Of a DNA stretch of 64,000 nucleotides, positions 43,897 to 54,484 are shown one piece after another. Origin of the DNA: Adiantum capillus-veneris (Eukaryota; Streptophyta; Polypodiopsida; Polypodiales; Pteridaceae); NCBI GenBank assembly GCA_014529385.2, contig CM043958.1:139130398-139194397 (forward strand), read 5' to 3'. Made by a program: the position numbers and the translations under genes. Below the pieces are notes generated by a model. That model worked only from the letters and a program-made list of their open reading frames with translations. It was not told the origin of the DNA and did not search any database. Each line of letters begins with the position of its first letter. Position 1 is the first letter of the stretch.

Positions 43897-46879
43897 TTAT
43901 GGGATGAAGTAATCTTCGGGTTGACGGCGGGCGAGGCGGTCCTTCAGTGCTTCCAGTGCCTTTTCATATTTGATTTTGCGTTCTTTGTCTGGCACTTGCA
44001 AAAATTGCATGGTGACTATGTTTTTTAGTTCCACTGCCGAGTATCCTACAAATCTTGCTATGAGGTTGCTTATCACCGGTGCAAATATCTTCGTTCGCCA
44101 GGTGAAGAAGCTAGTGTAAAATGCCTCCTCAAAAGCTAGCATATTGTGCGAGGGCAGAAACATGCCTCGGGCATAAAATCCATAAAGAACTTCCTCTGAG
44201 GGCTTCCCACTTAAATCATAGCAGAGACCTTTGTTCCCTTCCAAAAATGAGGGCCATGGGGGTCCTGTCTCTGCTCAGGATCATTGAGGACCTGTATGCA
44301 AGTGAGTAGCATCCGACATATTTTATATAACATGGCATAGAAGAGATCTGGCAGACTTTTGAAGAATTTCATGGCGCCTGTTAGGGTTTTCACCATGTAT
44401 TCTTCTGTTGCTTGGCCTCTCTCTGGAGCTGGCAGCCTGACAAAATTTAGCCATGTTGGCCTCTTCTTCTGCAGTGCTTCGTGTGCTTGCCACGTCCTTA
44501 CTCACAGTACCGGACAAAATGTGGGATCTTTCTGTATGGCCGAAGGTGCTCTTGTGAACAGAATCAAATATCTTGGATTCTTGTTCACCCAGCTTAGCCT
44601 CCACTTCGGGTGGTCTTGATCTGCGCCATCTTCTTGCATATCCTTGTATAATCTTTCCTTTACCTGTAAGAGTTCTACCTTGATGAGAGGGTATGGCAGG
44701 GATTGTTGGTGCCATTGAGCATTGATTTGATTGGGAGTGAGTTGAGTGATGTTGACAGAGTGTAAAACTCTCAACTCCCAATCCATAGCTGCCTTCCATT
44801 GCTCATCTACATCTAAGGCGGTTTTTTCCTTCAGTGCATCTTCTTCAGCTTTTGACAGCTGGACCATCGGCACTGTGTCTTCCTCTATGATGTGGAGTTG
44901 AAAATCTTCTCCACCACTCGGCTCTGCTGTAGACTGCGTCTCACAGTCAGCAAATGAGACCGAGGGGATTTCCACTTGGGGCAGCTCTGAAGTGCGTGCC
45001 TCTTCCTGTATATCTGGCTTTCCCTCTTTGAGGATTTGGTTCATTCTTTTTAATTCTGCAATTTCCTTAAGGAGCTCCTCCTCTCTTTGGATCCGCATGA
45101 GTGCCAGGTCTCTGCGTTGTGACTGCTCCAGCTTCAACTCCAGTTCTAAATCTCTGTTTTTCTTTTCAAGTGCTTTATACACTTCATTTGTTCCCTTGAT
45201 CGAGGCCACAACTGGATTTTCTCTTAATTGCCACAAGAAAGTGGCCTGATGATTGATTCTTTTTTCGGATATTGAAGGGAATCGTTTTCTACATCTAATT
45301 GTACTTGAATCTTCTAAGTTGACAGAGAGGTGGTAAGAAGTTCATTTGTCACTTTTATCAACTGCTCATCTTTCACTTTGCAGGCATTAGATAACTTAGT
45401 CAGGAGGTCACCCAACTCCTCCATTTCCTTCTGTTGGCTGTCCTTGGCTATCTGATGTCCTTCTGCTTCAATCTTTAGCTCTTGTACTTGCCTTTGGATA
45501 TTAGTGATAGTAGCCATGCTGTCGTCGAGCTCGCCTTGAAGAGCATCGATGACCATTTCTAATTCTTTGGCTTTAGTACTGCGATTAAAGGCTGCTGAGC
45601 GGAGTTTCTCCGTCATGATTTGCATCTGCCTTGCATACTCGTTTACTTGTAGAATGACTTCATCCTTGGGCTGCCACTCCTCCTGTCTTGCAAGTTGAGA
45701 TGTGCCGGCAGCCTCTTGTGTTGCTTCTTGTTGTGTTGTTATTGCTGGTGTTTCTATAGTGATGGTTGCTTTTCCTTGGCCATCCTGAGGTTTTGAAACC
45801 TCGGCAGTTGGTGGCTGAGTGGAAATTACTGACGTAGTCTCAACCCTTTCTGGTTCCAAGGTTGCAGGCCTTTCTACCTTCTCAGTCTCGGTTTGTTCCT
45901 CATGTGTAGTGGTTTGCTCTTTTTCTGTATCTTGCTCTTTATTAGGTTCATCCGCCTCCTTGTGAGTTTCCTCGGTTGTCTGCTCTGGTGCTAGTTCAGC
46001 TTCCTTTTCTTCATGTTGTTCGGCGTGGTCAGTTTGTTGTGTAGTTTCTGTTTGGTGGGTGAAATCAGATTCTTTTTTGTTGTCGGTCTCGGATTCTTCA
46101 TTGGTTTCTTCGCTTGGCGGTGATGATGGTGGAGTAGGCATGGGCTGGTCCTCTTGTTCCGACGGCGGTGAGGTGGGTCGGGGTGATGCGCCTGGCCTTG
46201 CTCTTGAGTTGCTGCTTCCTCAGCTTTCTTGGCCGCTTCTTCCACCTCTTTCAACTTTAAGGCTTCTGTCTCTTGGTACATTCTTTCTAAATGATCCTTG
46301 GGATTCTTGGCCTCTTTTCTTGAATGATGTTTCGTTCGAAGTCCTTTCAAGCCGGTCTGGATCCGCAAATGTAGCTGCATCTGTTTCCTTTGTAAATGTG
46401 CCTGCTATTTTCCTATCTCTTGCCCGCATGGTCATCCCTTCAGTGGGCAATCTGAGTGCCTCTGCCACTATTTCCTTTGTAATTACAACCTCGATCTTGT
46501 TTCCTTGGTTGTCTGAGATTTGGGCAGTTCCGTCTTCCTTGATGGTGGACAGAAGCTCGTAAGCTTTCTGAAAGTCTACTCCGCAGGGCTCTTGCTCATA
46601 GAAGTGTCGGAGTCCCAACCTGCGGTTAGCCTCTTTGGTTTCTGGCTTTGCAGCTACATTGTAGACCTCTTTAGGCAAGAGCTACAACTCCACCGGATGC
46701 CCTTCTTCACTCTTAAACCTGCCAGTGAAGACCGTGGTGTGGTGTTCTTCTAACTGCTCTTTAGAAAGGTAAGATGCCTTTGCTGCCTTTACTGACTCGG
46801 GGTCCAGTTGATACGGGGGCAGTTCTTGCAGTTTCTCCTTTTGGTTTAACTTCTTCTTGGCCTTCTCCGCGGCTTGCAT
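43897..46879 (-). pseudogene. ORF2 of element C, ~1000-codon protein of unknown function
   Basis: The reading starts about 46879 (MQAAEKAKKKLNQKEKLQEL). An N-terminal region contains FYEQEPCGVDFQKAYELLST and VVITKEIVAEALRLPTEGMT. Next is a Glu/Thr/Gln-rich low-complexity segment (46141-45700) and long coiled coils (NEYARQMQIMTEKLRSAAFN; KNRDLELELKLEQSQRRDLA). The C-terminal part is hydrophobic-rich (FKSLPDLFYAMLYKICRMLL; MLAFEEAFYTSFFTWRTKIF). It ends DYFIP at 43897. Damage is modest: stops at 46679 and 44502, and frameshifts near 46320/46200, 45310 and 44240. There is no catalytic motif, signal peptide or clear membrane segment. Its position before the polypurine tract is where Athila-type elements carry an env-like ORF, but similarity is not evident. 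Confidence 0.65.
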
Positions 46880-48390
46880 TGCTCTTGTTCAGTGAATAGA
46901 ATGCAAAGTTAGCAGAGTTGTTAGATTTTTCTCCGGAATGTCCTTTTAGATTGAAATGCTGATAATCTGGTCCAAATTGCTTCAAATCAATTTTTGAACA
47001 AGCAAAGATGCATAAAATCATGCAAGGAACAAAACTGTATGTTCAAAACAAAAATTTGCAACCAAAGTAAATAATCGCGATTATTTACAACTGGGAAAAT
47101 TTTCAACTTTTTTGCAAACTTGGATTTATATGCTTGAAGTATGTGCCAATTACATGCTCTGAGGGAAATATGGGCTCATTTGGATGTATAGGGTGAAAAT
47201 GGTACCAGATTTTGGGTTTAGGTCACTGAAATAGTAGATATAAAGGAAATTTGAGATTTTGAAATCCAAATTGACTCAAAATTGGCTAGTGGGCTTATCT
47301 CAACATGCTCTTTGGATGTATGATGACAAAATATCCAAATTGCCCTATTTTGGCCAAAAAGTAAATAATCGCAATTATTAACTTTTCTTCCAAAATTGAC
47401 ATTTTTTGGCATAGACTAGTTCTAGGCATGGTATAGAGTTTGGGTATGAATTATGAGGTGATTTGGATCAAAAAAAGTTGTTCATAACCCAAATTTTGGG
47501 TTACACAGACTTCTTTGCGTTTTTTGACAGTTTTGCAAGTAAAGGGTGGACACCTAATACATGTCCTAAAATGAATTTGGTCAAGTTTGATCATGCCGGC
47601 ATCACTTTGTGCTCTGTCAACTCTGAAAACACCGTTTTTTGTGATTAATCCGTATGTTGGGTTGGTTGGTCAACTTTGAGGCTTTGGACTTGTCCGTAAC
47701 CTCGTCGTGAAGCTACCTGTTCAATTTTGGCTCATTTGGGTTCAGTTTTGCCTCGTATGTCGAATTTGACGCTTTGTAACCTTCGAGCCGATTTTCGCTT
47801 TTCGAAGGCTTTACTTGATGGATTTCTCCAAACCAATCATATACATTGTATATGAACCTCATTAGCAAGCCATCTGTGGAGTCAGGTCGAAATTCTGGCC
47901 TTTCCCAAAAAACCCTAATTTCTCTACTGGGGACCCTTGACCCCAGCCGAATGGTCATCTGGTTGTATGGAATGGTTCTATTATGTTAGGGCATGCTATG
48001 GTTCATGATTTGGTCAAGCTGGCAGGCCGCTAGGGTCACTTTTAGGTCGTAGGTCTTCATGCACTGCTCGGATTCTAGGGTTTTTTCTAGGGCTTTAGAC
48101 TAGCTACCGGCCGTACAAAATGAATCATTGATAAGTAAGGAACTTACCCCTCATGTCTCGTGTGAGACGGCGCTGAAAAAGGTCAACTGTGGGCTCCAGA
48201 AATGACGCGCGAAAGAAGTCGAAATGCTCTCTTTGCAAAGGCTCCAAGTGGAAATGAGGTGGTTTTAGCCTAGGCTGGATATCTATACCTAGACTTCCGG
48301 AACCAATTTTCTCCAAATTCCCCCGTTAGTCCTATTAGGCCGTGAAATCTATGTTAGGCTTAAAAATTTCCAAAATCGGATTCCTGTAGC
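46880..48390 (-). other. Palindrome-bearing spacer between gag and ORF2
   Basis: Non-coding sequence with palindromes at 47067-47088 (perfect, GTAAATAATCGCGATTATTT core) and 47361-47382, 294 bp apart. A phrase GATTTGGATCA/TGATCCAAATC recurs as in the leaders. It may supply signals for expressing ORF2; I see no defined promoter. Confidence 0.55.
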
Positions 48391-49784
48391 TCATTCTGCA
48401 AGAATTTTGCAAAAGTAGGCTTGGCCGCCTAATTTGGGCTTCTCGCTTCCATCTTTTGATTTCGTTGAAATTTTTTGTGCTTGTCCGCTTTGTCTTTCTA
48501 GGATTACCTTGATTGGAACAATCGGTTCGCTCTCCGATGAGCTACTAGGCATCACTTGGACTACGTTGACCACAATTTTTCCCTTGTTCAAAGGATTCTT
48601 AGGATAATCTTCCAGAAAGTTTCCTCCCTTTTTGCAACATTGTATTGTATGCAATAGGCTTCAATTGGTTTGAGGTTTTGTCAGGCTCTGGACATTCGTT
48701 CTTCCAATGGTCATTAGCACCACAGTTATGACAGTTTCCTGTTCTGGGCTTCATCATGGGTCTTCCGATGGGAGGTTTGACACCTTGATTAGCTACATAA
48801 TACATTGGTGCAAGCTCTGGTGGAGCATAAGTCATGGTTTCCTCCATTGGTGGTGGGTGTGGACTATACCAATCTCCCTCTACCATTACTGTAGATGGAC
48901 TAGGCTCTGCATAGGGTGTAACATGCACTAATTATTGTTCATCTATGACTCCTTCTGAGTGCATTTACAGGCACCGCATTATGTCCTGGATAAGGAGGTT
49001 GTTGTCCCAACACAGGTTGAGGTCTCTCCATACCCATTGGTGGTCTTTGAACTTGAGCCATATTAGGTTGATATCGGTACATGGGTTGTCCTTGGGGTCT
49101 CATGGGCACGTACTGAACATCCCCATCATACTTTGGTTTGAATTAGCACTCGTGGGTCTCGTGGTTGGTCCATTTACCCTCGATTGCTCACCATTTTTGT
49201 GGCCTAATTGGTTGTCCTTGTGGATTTATCCGCTGTCATGGTCCTCTCATAGGTGCTTTTTGCATATTGTTCGTCATGTCATTCATCCTTTTTAGTATAT
49301 CTTCTATGGCTGAGATCAGTGGTGCCGCAACAGCCGTTCCCACTTGTGCTGGTTTTGTGGATGGAGTCTTCTCACTTTGGTTATCATTAGGGACATCCTC
49401 TTCATTGAAGATCTCACAATTGTCTCCTAGGTCGATAGCATCAGACACACACACATCTAGGGTTATATGATTTTTACTATAGAGTATAGCATGAAGTTCT
49501 TTGTTTAGCAGTCCCTACAGAAACAATGATACAAGTCGCTCTTCTGCAGGTATCTCCATCTCTGGACATCTGGCAATGTATTGTTTCATTCGAGTTGCAC
49601 AATCCCTAACAGACTCACCATGTTTCTGTTTGAAGCTGTAGATTTGAGCTATTGTATTATGTTTAATCCCCGTTTTAGAACAAGCAGCTACAAATCCTTG
49701 AGCTAATGTATTCAAATCCATGATTGACCTTGGTGGAATGTTTTGGAACCATGTCAATGCTTTTCCTTCTGGCCTTAGTGTCAC
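48391..49784 (-). pseudogene. Gag capsid and nucleocapsid of element C
   Basis: The capsid part (49784-49515) reads TLRPEGKALTWFQNIPPRSI, KTGIKHNTIAQIYSFKQKHG and ESVRDCATRMKQYIARCPEM. After an in-frame stop at 49515 it continues VCVSDAIDLGDNCEIFNEED. A first knuckle-like piece is broken (KWTNHETHEC, about 49160). The second is intact: NCHNCGANDHWKNECPEP at about 48745-48690, CX2CX4HX4C. A frameshift near 48640 leads to the Lys/Ser-rich end. The protein would package element RNA. Compared with element E the capsid lacks ~40 residues before TLRPEG, a deletion or frameshifted loss. Confidence 0.85.
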
Positions 49785-50655
49785 CCGTTTTTCTACGTGA
49801 TGAGGTGGTTTCTAGTTTCTTCACATTACTCTCAGATGATCTCTCACGATGTTCGTCTCTTGGAGTGGTTTCTGGTCCTTGATCCAATATCCAATCCTGT
49901 ATGGAATACCCCTTGTATTTGGTTTGTTCTACCTCCTTAGGAGTCGTCATAACAAAATTGTTGTTATAACAATCCCTAAACAAGTAAGTTGGTAGATCCA
50001 CAGATCCCTTATCTTTGATTTTGAAGATATAGATGATCTTCATGGCCGTTAATTGCCCTGGTCTAGCATGAGAAGTCCACAAAAGATCTTTTATGTTTCT
50101 ATCTTCCCAACAATAGACTCCGATCCTAGGATTATCCGTACTAAGCCATTTCAAAGGCTTCAAGTCTACTTAATCGTATCTCTCAAATTCCAAAGTTGGT
50201 GGTCCTTCTTTTGCTGACATATCTGGGATTATAGTGTTTACTTCTAATCCCCATTTGTCTACCACGTCAGGGTTTTTGACTTGTACATATTGAGTTCCAT
50301 TTCGATCCATGTACATTTTCCCTTGTTTATTTGCCCTAATCTCTTCTTCGAACTCAATACCATGGTCATCAATGCGAATAGCATACTCTTTGTTAGGATC
50401 CAAGTAAACCTGGGCTCCATGACGATTAGTCTTGTAAAAAGAGAGGATATGCTTGTAGTGCATTGTCGTTCCGGTTTCCGAGTGAGTTGAGTAAGAAGAC
50501 ATTTCTGATGTTGAATATGAAAAAGCATCCGAGACTTCTTCAGGAATTGTGTGCAAGGAATTGCCTTGATCCACGCTTTCTTCAATGGATACTCTACTGG
50601 TGTTTTCTCCGAATAGGCCTTGATTTCCTATTACACGACCGGATCTAAGGTTCAT
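49675..50655 (-). pseudogene. N-terminal gag domain of element C
   Basis: The start MNLRSGRVIGNQGLFGENTS at 50655 is followed by an acidic/Ser-rich region. Then comes a beta-rich segment (DPNKEYAIRIDDHGIEFEEE; QGKMYMDRNGTQYVQVKNPD), one in-frame stop at 50170, and KPLKWLSTDNPRIGVYCWED with VYCW and IQDWILDQGPETTPRDEHRE. Both halves share one frame. It precedes the capsid, and a related segment sits in element E (32950-33286). I know no domain like it, and it is larger than the usual gag matrix region. Confidence 0.6.
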
Positions 50656-52061
50656 ATAGACTTATAAAGCCCTGGTTTGAGTACTCACCTTAGATTGACT
50701 TGTCCAAATTTCACCAAAATTGATTTATGGGGTCCAATTGATGTGCTTGACCTTGTGGTATACTCAAATTTGCAGAATCACCAAGTTTTGAAGCAGATAT
50801 AAATAATCACGATTATTTACTTCTGATAATTTTTTGCAAATTTTTGTCCCAACTTTGACACAGATCTATTAAGCACCTTATGTTAAGGTCACTAGCCAAT
50901 TTTCATCAAGTTTGGACAATTTTTGGTCAAATGGTCATCAATTATCTGTCCGTAGACTAACTTTGCAATTTTTGTCACAGTTTTCACTTCAGTGATCCAA
51001 ATCTTACCAAATTTGGTTTGTGGTCTTATTACAACATGGTAAAGCTAGTGGTATGCCAACTTGGTCAAAAAAGTTCAAAAACAGGGCAAATGTAAATAAT
51101 CGCGATTATTTACATTTGACAAAATTTTATAATTTTTTGGTCAACTGAGCATGTATACATGTTTATCACATCAATATAAGCCTATGAATCCAGTTTCAAC
51201 AAGTTTGGACAAAATTTTCCTCAATTCACACTCAAGATTCAAAAAGTCAGTACAAACTTTAGTTTTTACCCAGTTTTTTGCCAGCTTAGTGATCCAAATC
51301 TTTTGGGCCTTTACACATGCAATGAGTCAATGATATGAGTCTTGGCTAATTTAGAGCAAAAAGTTAATAATCACGATTATTAACTTGAGGCTTGAAATGA
51401 GCACTTTTTTGCAATTTTCTCAAAGACAGTTCTTTTATCATGTTTTTTAAGCTTATAAATCAAGTCAAAACTTATTTTGGCCTACAATGTCAAGAAAAAG
51501 TAAATAATCTGAGTTTTGGTCAACTTCTAATTGAAATTTTTACCTCGAAGTGTCCTTGAGCTTACCCACTGGCTCGGAAAACTCTTAGGCTTACTCCCCA
51601 CTTGGATTGAGTGAATTCGAGTCTTTTCGTGCTATTTCTAGCCGTAGACCTGAAATTCTGCAACTTTACATAACAACTCACACTTGATTCTTTCAGAGAG
51701 AGCAATGCTATGAAATCCACCTCAGATCCTACTTACCCTACTCCTAGTTTCTCATGCAATGGGGTTGTGGAAAGTGTCCACAAACACTCGTTTTCTTGTG
51801 TTTTTTATGTTTTTTAGAGTCTTGATCTTAAGACTTGTCTCGTCTAGCAATCATTCTCCAAATCCTAATCTAAATCTACAATCCTATAGTCCTAAAGGTA
51901 CTCAGCAAGTACGATTACTTCCAAGCTATCTCTACACAGCAAAATACGACAATCTAAAGCTATGCGGTTTCTAAAAGAGAGTTTTGAACTCTAGGCGAAC
52001 CTAGAGGAAGTTAAATAATAATTACACAAGACGCTTGTGTTTTTTCCTACTTTAGGTCTCT
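50656..52061 (-). other. Leader of element C
   Basis: 1.4 kb of non-coding sequence lies between primer site and gag, carrying palindromes at 50799-50820, 51087-51118 and 51361-51386, and a half-site at 51500. Flanking text includes TTTGGATCACT-type phrases as in element D. The part 51520-52060 has no notable signal. Confidence 0.65.
50799..51386. repeat. Leader palindromes, GTAAATAATCGCGATTATTTAC type
   Basis: Three sites are centred near 50810, 51103 and 51374, about 293 and 271 bp apart. The middle one (51087-51118) is a perfect 32-bp palindrome around TAATCGCGATTA. The third has 12-bp arms (AAGTTAATAATC) around an AC centre. The same core recurs in the spacer (47067, 47361) and in both LTRs (43271, 52420). 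Confidence 0.93.
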
Positions 52062-52065
52062 TTGA

Positions 52066-52083
52066 TCCCCGGCAATGGCGCCA
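52066..52083 (-). other. Primer-binding site of element C, tRNA-Asp
   Basis: The minus strand reads TGGCGCCATTGCCGGGGA, two bases inside the 5' LTR. The plus strand GATCCCCGGCAATGGCGCCA is the 3' end of plant tRNA-Asp with one substitution. It marks the 5' end of the minus-strand element. Confidence 0.93.
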
Positions 52084-52085
52084 AA

Positions 52086-53006
52086 TGTGGGACGCATGTC
52101 TAACCTCACCATCCTATCTTATTGCAGTATTAGCGAGAACCACGATTAATTTGTCAAACCATGGGAAGAAGTTGACTCGACTAGTGCATAGAGGCTACAA
52201 GTGGTTGTCAATCTCTCGGAGAACAACTAACAACTCGCATCTAGCTCAAGCTACACTCAAGTGACTGAAAGCACCAAAAGCCAATCGCTCATCGGCAAGC
52301 AAATCACATCCGTTACAGCATCAAATGACATCGAAACGTAACGAAACTTCTAGGACAAGTTGATAAGACCTAAGCACACATGCCTATGGCCTCAAACCCC
52401 ACTTTAGGTCAAGTTCCAAAATCGCAATTATTAACAACAATGGATTTTTGACCTAGTCGTTTTTGACCCAGAATGCATCTAAATGCTTAGCAATGATGCC
52501 CCAATACCCCGCCTATGCTTAGTTTTTATTTTAAAAGTATAAATTCCTAGTTATGATGAAATTAGGCCACGGGTCGGCGACGCCAAAAAACTACGAAATA
52601 CTGTGAATGGCTTACGTCAATGCATAGAGCTCTTACCTGTGGTTGCAATGCAACAAACGCATTCGCAATGTGACAACCGGAGAGGGAGTAGGAAGCGCGA
52701 GAAGGAGAGAAGAGAGCGTCGTTAGCTCACACTGTGTATTTCTTATCCAAAAACTGATAAAAAACTTACAAAAATTGGCTTTTATACCTTAGCGAAGGTT
52801 TTTGGGCGGTCAAAAGTAATAATCTGGAGTTCTACCAAAGCTGAGAATTGAGTGGCTGATACAATCTGGAAGCTTGTAGCCCTGGCTCATTAATTACAAG
52901 GTTTACCAAGAAAATTGGAGTTACAATATTCTTGATTTAGCAAAATAATAATTGTTTTACAAGGAGAACTCTGAAAAATGATGTCCGTGTTAGCTTGCTG
53001 CTAATA
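52086..53006 (-). repeat. 5' LTR of element C
   Basis: Direct repeat of 42936-43857, starting TGTGGGACGCATGTCTAA and ending GCTTGCTGCTAATA (plus strand). A minus-strand TATA box (TATAAAAG) lies at 52779-52786. The palindromic core is AATCGCAATT here, one change from the 3' copy. Confidence 0.95.
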
Positions 53007-53011
53007 ATGGA
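53007..53011. repeat. Target-site duplication of element C, right copy
   Basis: ATGGA follows the LTR end and matches 42931-42935. Element D sequence resumes at 53012. Confidence 0.85.
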
Positions 53012-53099
53012 TGAGAATATAAAGTTATAGAAAGCACAAATCCATGGATTGTATAAGACATAGGTGGATATTTGGTCAATGAAGAACCATAGATACCTC

Positions 53100-53584
53100 C
53101 ACCAAACATGAGAATTCTTATGAGAGTTCCAAAGAGGGAGCCACCTGGACTCCCTTCTAGAGAAGTAACAAGAGATGAAATGATCATAGAGATGTCAGGC
53201 ATGCCTCCTCAAGTGAATCCACCTAAAGGACCAATCTTCAACAGAACGACTAATCCCTTTAAAGAAGAACCTAGGCATGGTAGAAGGCCTGAAGCGAGAG
53301 AAGGATTGGGAGAGTCTATGGTTAGACTTATAGACAATCGGCAACTTAGACTATCCCAAATCCAAAAATAAATAAGCAGGAACTACGTCGGAGATAAAGA
53401 TTCGAGAGATCATGTAGCAGCTTTCAGAAGAGTAATTAGAACATAGGAAGTTATGGGATTTGCAACACAGTTTGTGGGATTTGGACTAACTCTGGATGAT
53501 GATACGGCTACATGGTTTGACTCAGTGGAAAAATGTGATTTTGAGACTCTAGACGAGCAGTTTGAAGAATTCATTGAAGAATTT
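53100..53584 (+). pseudogene. Gag N-terminal part and capsid start, element D
   Basis: The reading starts near 53108 (MRILMRVPKREPPGLPSREV), passes QVNPPKGPIFNRTTNPFKEE to a stop at 53371, and continues in the same stretch as DHVAAFRRVIRT, stop, EVMGFATQFVGFGLTLDDD, TATWFDSVEKCDFETLDEQF and EEFIEEF. The last residues run directly into the TG of a solo LTR at 53585. This is the Retrotrans_gag capsid shared with 9777-10262. Stops show decay. Confidence 0.8.
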
Positions 53585-54484
53585 TGTTAGCGGGTCGCTA
53601 CGATGGATGTATGTAGCATAGCTATCGGGCACTAACATAATGTCAATACTCAGGGAAGTGACTCAGATGGGACATGGAGACTCTTTGAGGTTGTCAATCT
53701 CAATAAGTGAACCTTAAGAAGCAAACACACCAACTCAACAAGCAAACCAACACTCAATGATCAGGAAAATCTGCCTATGTCCTTTCTCACAGATCTAGGC
53801 CACCATTTCGACACTCGAACGGACTAAAAAATGCAACAAAACTCTAGGAGGAGGTCTAGGACACCTAGGGGCACTATCCTACCAAGTCTGGTCGCAATCC
53901 AACAAGGTACCAAAATCACGATCCATCATGAAAAAGGTTCTGAAAACTGCAATAGAACTATCCAAAAATGTCGCCCTATGGTCTAAGAACACTCTCTTAT
54001 GGTCAAAACGACTAAGCACTCAAATTTGCAATTACAGCTCACAGACGTGTAGTCGCAAACCACAACAAAACAGACAATGCTTACACTTAAAATGAAAGAG
54101 CAAAGAGAGAGGAATAGAATGCAAGCTTCAAAACTAAAAATGGATCACCCAATCGTTAGAAAATTTGAGTACAAGTTAGAGCAGCTTTGTAGCTTGAGCG
54201 TACATACAATAGAGCTCTTTCTTCTTCTTAAAATAAGCCTCCTTTCACATTAAGTTTATTGACCTTTATACCTAGGGATTTCTAAATGGCGAGTGGCCGG
54301 CTCACATGGACTTTTACAAATTTCATTTTCATGATAACATTACAACTTAGGGAATTGGCCTGCTACTCTGGAATCAAGATTTACACAGAGTATCACTACA
54401 TTAGCTCAAAAAACTAATAGAGTACAAATGTGGTGTTCGACTACGTGTCTGGCCAGGTGGGCGCCCGTTCATTGTCTCGTAACA
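53585..54484 (-). repeat. 900-bp solo LTR inserted in the element D gag
   Basis: It begins TGTTAGCGGGTCGC and ends TGTCTCGTAACA on the plus strand, flanked by AATTT and AATTC (53580-53584, 54485-54489), a near-perfect target duplication. The gag frame joins cleanly across it (EEF before, SQKSIAHNT after). A minus-strand TATA box (TATAAAGG) lies at 54263-54270. GAGGTTGTCAATCTC is shared with the element C LTR in the same orientation, so they are related families. At the position where the C LTR has AATCGCGATT this one has AATCACGATCCATCATG, the element D type of motif. Confidence 0.88.

Larger units (their letters stand above)
42936..53006 (-). mobile_element. Complete LTR retrotransposon C, no pol, novel second ORF
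   Basis: A 10,071-bp element has 922- and 921-bp direct LTRs, TG/CA ends (right copy ends TA), a 5-bp ATGGA target duplication, a tRNA-Asp primer site and a polypurine tract. On the minus strand the order is LTR, primer site, 1.4-kb leader, gag (50655-48391), 1.5-kb palindrome-bearing spacer, ~3-kb ORF2 ending 40 bp before the tract, LTR. Neither protease, RT, RNase H nor integrase is present, so it must have moved with enzymes of another element. It is inserted in the leader/gag junction of element D. LTRs differ at very roughly 60 sites by eye. Confidence 0.92.

Noticed and set aside
44359-46753. Plus-strand frames opposite ORF2 and gag of element C
   Set aside because: Shadows of the minus-strand ORF: Ser/Leu-rich mirror of its Glu/Lys-rich coiled coils.
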